This document shows positions 7,788 through 8,869 of a DNA stretch of 8,869 nucleotides, piece by piece; the stretch's first letter is position 1, and the number at the start of each line of letters is the position of its first letter. The notes below the pieces were generated by a model. The model was given only the letters and a program-made list of their open reading frames with translations. It did not search any database and had not been told where the DNA came from. This stretch comes from CAYGKP01 sp964350605. GTDB taxonomy: Bacteria; Bacteroidota; Bacteroidia; Cytophagales; JAAEPT01. Position numbers and translations under genes: made by a program. The stretch covers positions 1 to 8,869 of the forward strand of contig CAYGKP010000092.1 of assembly GCA_964350605.1 (NCBI GenBank). Reading direction: 5' to 3'.

Positions 7788-8163
7788 GGTTGACAATCAG
7801 TTTTCGCGGCGGGTCGCTGCCGTCGACAAGGCCCAGCGATTGCACGTGTTCAAGCACTTTCGACTGCTTGCTCTCGACCATCTGCTCGGCCTTCAGGGTC
7901 GTGTAATCGGCCCGCAAGTCCGAGACCTCGCGGCGCAGCACTTCAATGCGGCGCGTCGTGCGGTCGGCCCAATGGGTATTGGCGATGTAGAGAATTCCGA
8001 GCCCTACGACGAACAGCACTTGAGGCAAATAGCGGCTGTGCAGCTCGCGCTCGAAGATGGTTTTGAGACTCAAAGCATCCTCCGCGCGCGTAAAAAGGCT
8101 GCGCCCCGGCTCGCGGAGCGGGGCGTTTTTCTTTTCAGGCGCTTTGGGGCTATTCTCGGCCAT
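7780..8163 (-). CDS. ftsL: FtsL-like divisome protein (Bacteroidota type)
   Basis: This 127-aa protein fits the small bitopic FtsL slot between rsmH and ftsI. It has a charged cytoplasmic N-terminus of about 44 residues, one membrane segment at about 45-63 (YLPQVLFVVGLGILYIA) and then a heptad-like coiled-coil stretch at about 68-104 (RRIEVLRREVSDLRADYTTL and onward). It ends with a short conserved-looking tail, SLGLVDGSDPPRKLIV. The pattern, including LRAEYTSLKSE-like spacing and the GL...PP motif, matches the divergent FtsL-like family that I recall from Bacteroidota; classical FtsL shares the topology but little sequence. Known FtsL proteins bridge FtsB and FtsQ and help to activate FtsWI; that role is inferred here. 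The ATG at 8163 is 3 nt after the rsmH stop. The cytoplasmic tail is longer than usual, and the bases coding for residues 13-21 form a strong hairpin. Confidence 0.88.
   Translation of the reverse strand: MAENSPKAPEKKNAPLREPGRSLFTRAEDALSLKTIFERELHSRYLPQVLFVVGLGILYIANTHWADRTTRRIEVLRREVSDLRADYTTLKAEQMVESKQSKVLEHVQSLGLVDGSDPPRKLIVNHE
8102..8135 (+). terminator. Intrinsic terminator-like hairpin, antisense to the operon, within the FtsL-like gene
   Basis: On the plus strand the arms CGCCCCG (8102-8108) and CGGGGCG (8119-8125) form seven consecutive G-C pairs. Past a bulged G at 8109 the stem continues with three more pairs (8110-8112 with 8116-8118) around a GCG loop. The stem is followed at once by TTTTTCTTTT (8126-8135), the standard layout of a rho-independent terminator. 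An A-run lies on the other side (8092-8096), so on the minus strand the same hairpin is followed, after a 5-nt gap, by five Ts. The whole element is inside codons of the FtsL-like gene, so it could be coincidental. Activity is not shown by the sequence. Confidence 0.45.
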
Positions 8164-8166
8164 GGG

Positions 8167-8869
8167 CTAGATTTTTTCGGCAATGCGAAGTTTGGCGCTG
8201 CGCGCACGCGGGTTGCGCGTCAGTTCTTCGGGGCTGGCAGTCAGCGCCTTGCGCCGGACCGCCCGCAAGGGGGCTAGAAGATGACCACGGATGTCGTATT
8301 GGGCTTGTCCTTGAAAGTTTCCGGTTTGGATGAGGTGTTTGACCCGGCGGTCTTCGAGGGAATGATAGCTCATCACCACCAAGCGACCAGCGGGTTTCAG
8401 CACCTCGATGCATTGGGGCAAAAGGTCTTCGAGCGAACCAAGTTCGTCGTTCACATGAATGCGCAGGGCCTGGAAAACCTGTGCAAAATACTTGTTCTCG
8501 CGGCCGCGCTCGGCGTAAGGTCGCAGCACGTCGATCAGCTCGCTAGTGGTCTGGATCGGTTGCTTGGTACGCGCGAGGACCAAGGCCTTTGCCAAGGTCT
8601 TCGCATTGCGTACCTCACCATAACCACCTAACACATCTTGTAACTCGGCGGCGTTCAGCCCGGCCAAGGCCTCAGCCGCCGATTCGCCCGCGCCGGGGTT
8701 CATGCGCAAATCCAGCGCAGCATCCTGACGAAACGTAAAGCCCCGTGCAGCCGCATCGAGTTGATGAGAGGACACGCCCAAATCGGCCAAGATGCCGTCG
8801 ACGCTGTCAATTTTGTGGAGCGCCAAGTAGCGCTTGAGGTGGCGGAAGTTCGCGGCGACGAAAATCAAC
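8167..8869 (-). CDS. rsmH: RsmH (MraW), 16S rRNA C1402 N4-methyltransferase, C-terminal part, cut by window edge
   Basis: RsmH uses S-adenosylmethionine to methylate N4 of C1402 in the decoding centre of 16S rRNA. It is the conserved methyltransferase near the start of dcw clusters. The visible 234 codons contain DGILADLGVSSHQLD, then a GFTFRQDAALDLRM segment, YAERGRENKYFAQVFQALRI, the VMSYHSLEDRRVK motif and the C-terminal RNPRARSAKLRIAEKI; all are hallmarks of the family. About 60-70 N-terminal residues, including the glycine-rich SAM-binding motif, are outside the window, so the true start cannot be seen. The apparent first codon at 8868 is TTG and is only the edge of the reading frame. 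The TAG stop at 8167-8169 is 3 nt before the FtsL-like start. Identification is secure. Confidence 0.96.
   Translation of the reverse strand, partial: LIFVAANFRHLKRYLALHKIDSVDGILADLGVSSHQLDAAARGFTFRQDAALDLRMNPGAGESAAEALAGLNAAELQDVLGGYGEVRNAKTLAKALVLARTKQPIQTTSELIDVLRPYAERGRENKYFAQVFQALRIHVNDELGSLEDLLPQCIEVLKPAGRLVVMSYHSLEDRRVKHLIQTGNFQGQAQYDIRGHLLAPLRAVRRKALTASPEELTRNPRARSAKLRIAEKI

Noticed and set aside
7788..7796. Alternative TTG start of ftsI three codons upstream
   Set aside because: An ATG at 7787 is in frame and gives a normal short cytoplasmic tail with a smaller overlap; the TTG has no supporting signal.

Overview
The window is one uninterrupted stretch of a division and cell wall (dcw) cluster, transcribed entirely on the minus strand. 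In transcription order, from the right end to the left, it holds rsmH (mraW, 5' end cut off), a small FtsL-like gene, ftsI (a class B penicillin-binding protein with a C-terminal PASTA domain), murE, mraY, murD, ftsW and the first 88 codons of murG. Genes overlap by up to 8 nt or are separated by at most 14 nt. There is no non-coding stretch longer than that, and no RNA gene, mobile element, CRISPR array or large repeat was seen. The promoter of this operon must lie beyond the right edge, where mraZ would normally be, unless transcription starts inside a gene.

The organism is most likely a member of the Bacteroidota. Four things support this. There is no murF between murE and mraY. MraY is long (422 aa) with a large polar insertion and the N-terminal style typical of that phylum. 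The FtsL-like protein resembles the divergent Bacteroidota FtsL family. No start codon in the window has a Shine-Dalgarno sequence upstream. Base composition is in the high 50s percent G+C (estimated by counting a few lines), which is high for this phylum. It explains the many long antisense ORFs, all of which I treat as shadows. No genus can be named from this sequence alone.

The genes work together as follows. RsmH methylates 16S rRNA and is the usual first enzyme gene of the cluster. The FtsL-like protein is a bitopic coiled-coil protein of the divisome. FtsI and FtsW form the septal transpeptidase and glycosyltransferase (SEDS) pair. MurE and MurD are cytoplasmic amino-acid ligases that build the UDP-MurNAc peptide; the MurE motif DNPR points to meso-diaminopimelate. 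MraY moves the precursor onto undecaprenyl phosphate to give lipid I, and MurG adds GlcNAc to give lipid II. All key catalytic motifs visible in the window are intact, so this looks like a working housekeeping operon.

I did not find a novel system here. The most unusual sequence signal is a very stable GC-rich hairpin inside the first codons of the FtsL-like gene. It is flanked by an A-run and a T-run, so it reads as an intrinsic terminator on the plus strand (antisense to the operon) and as a weaker one on the minus strand.
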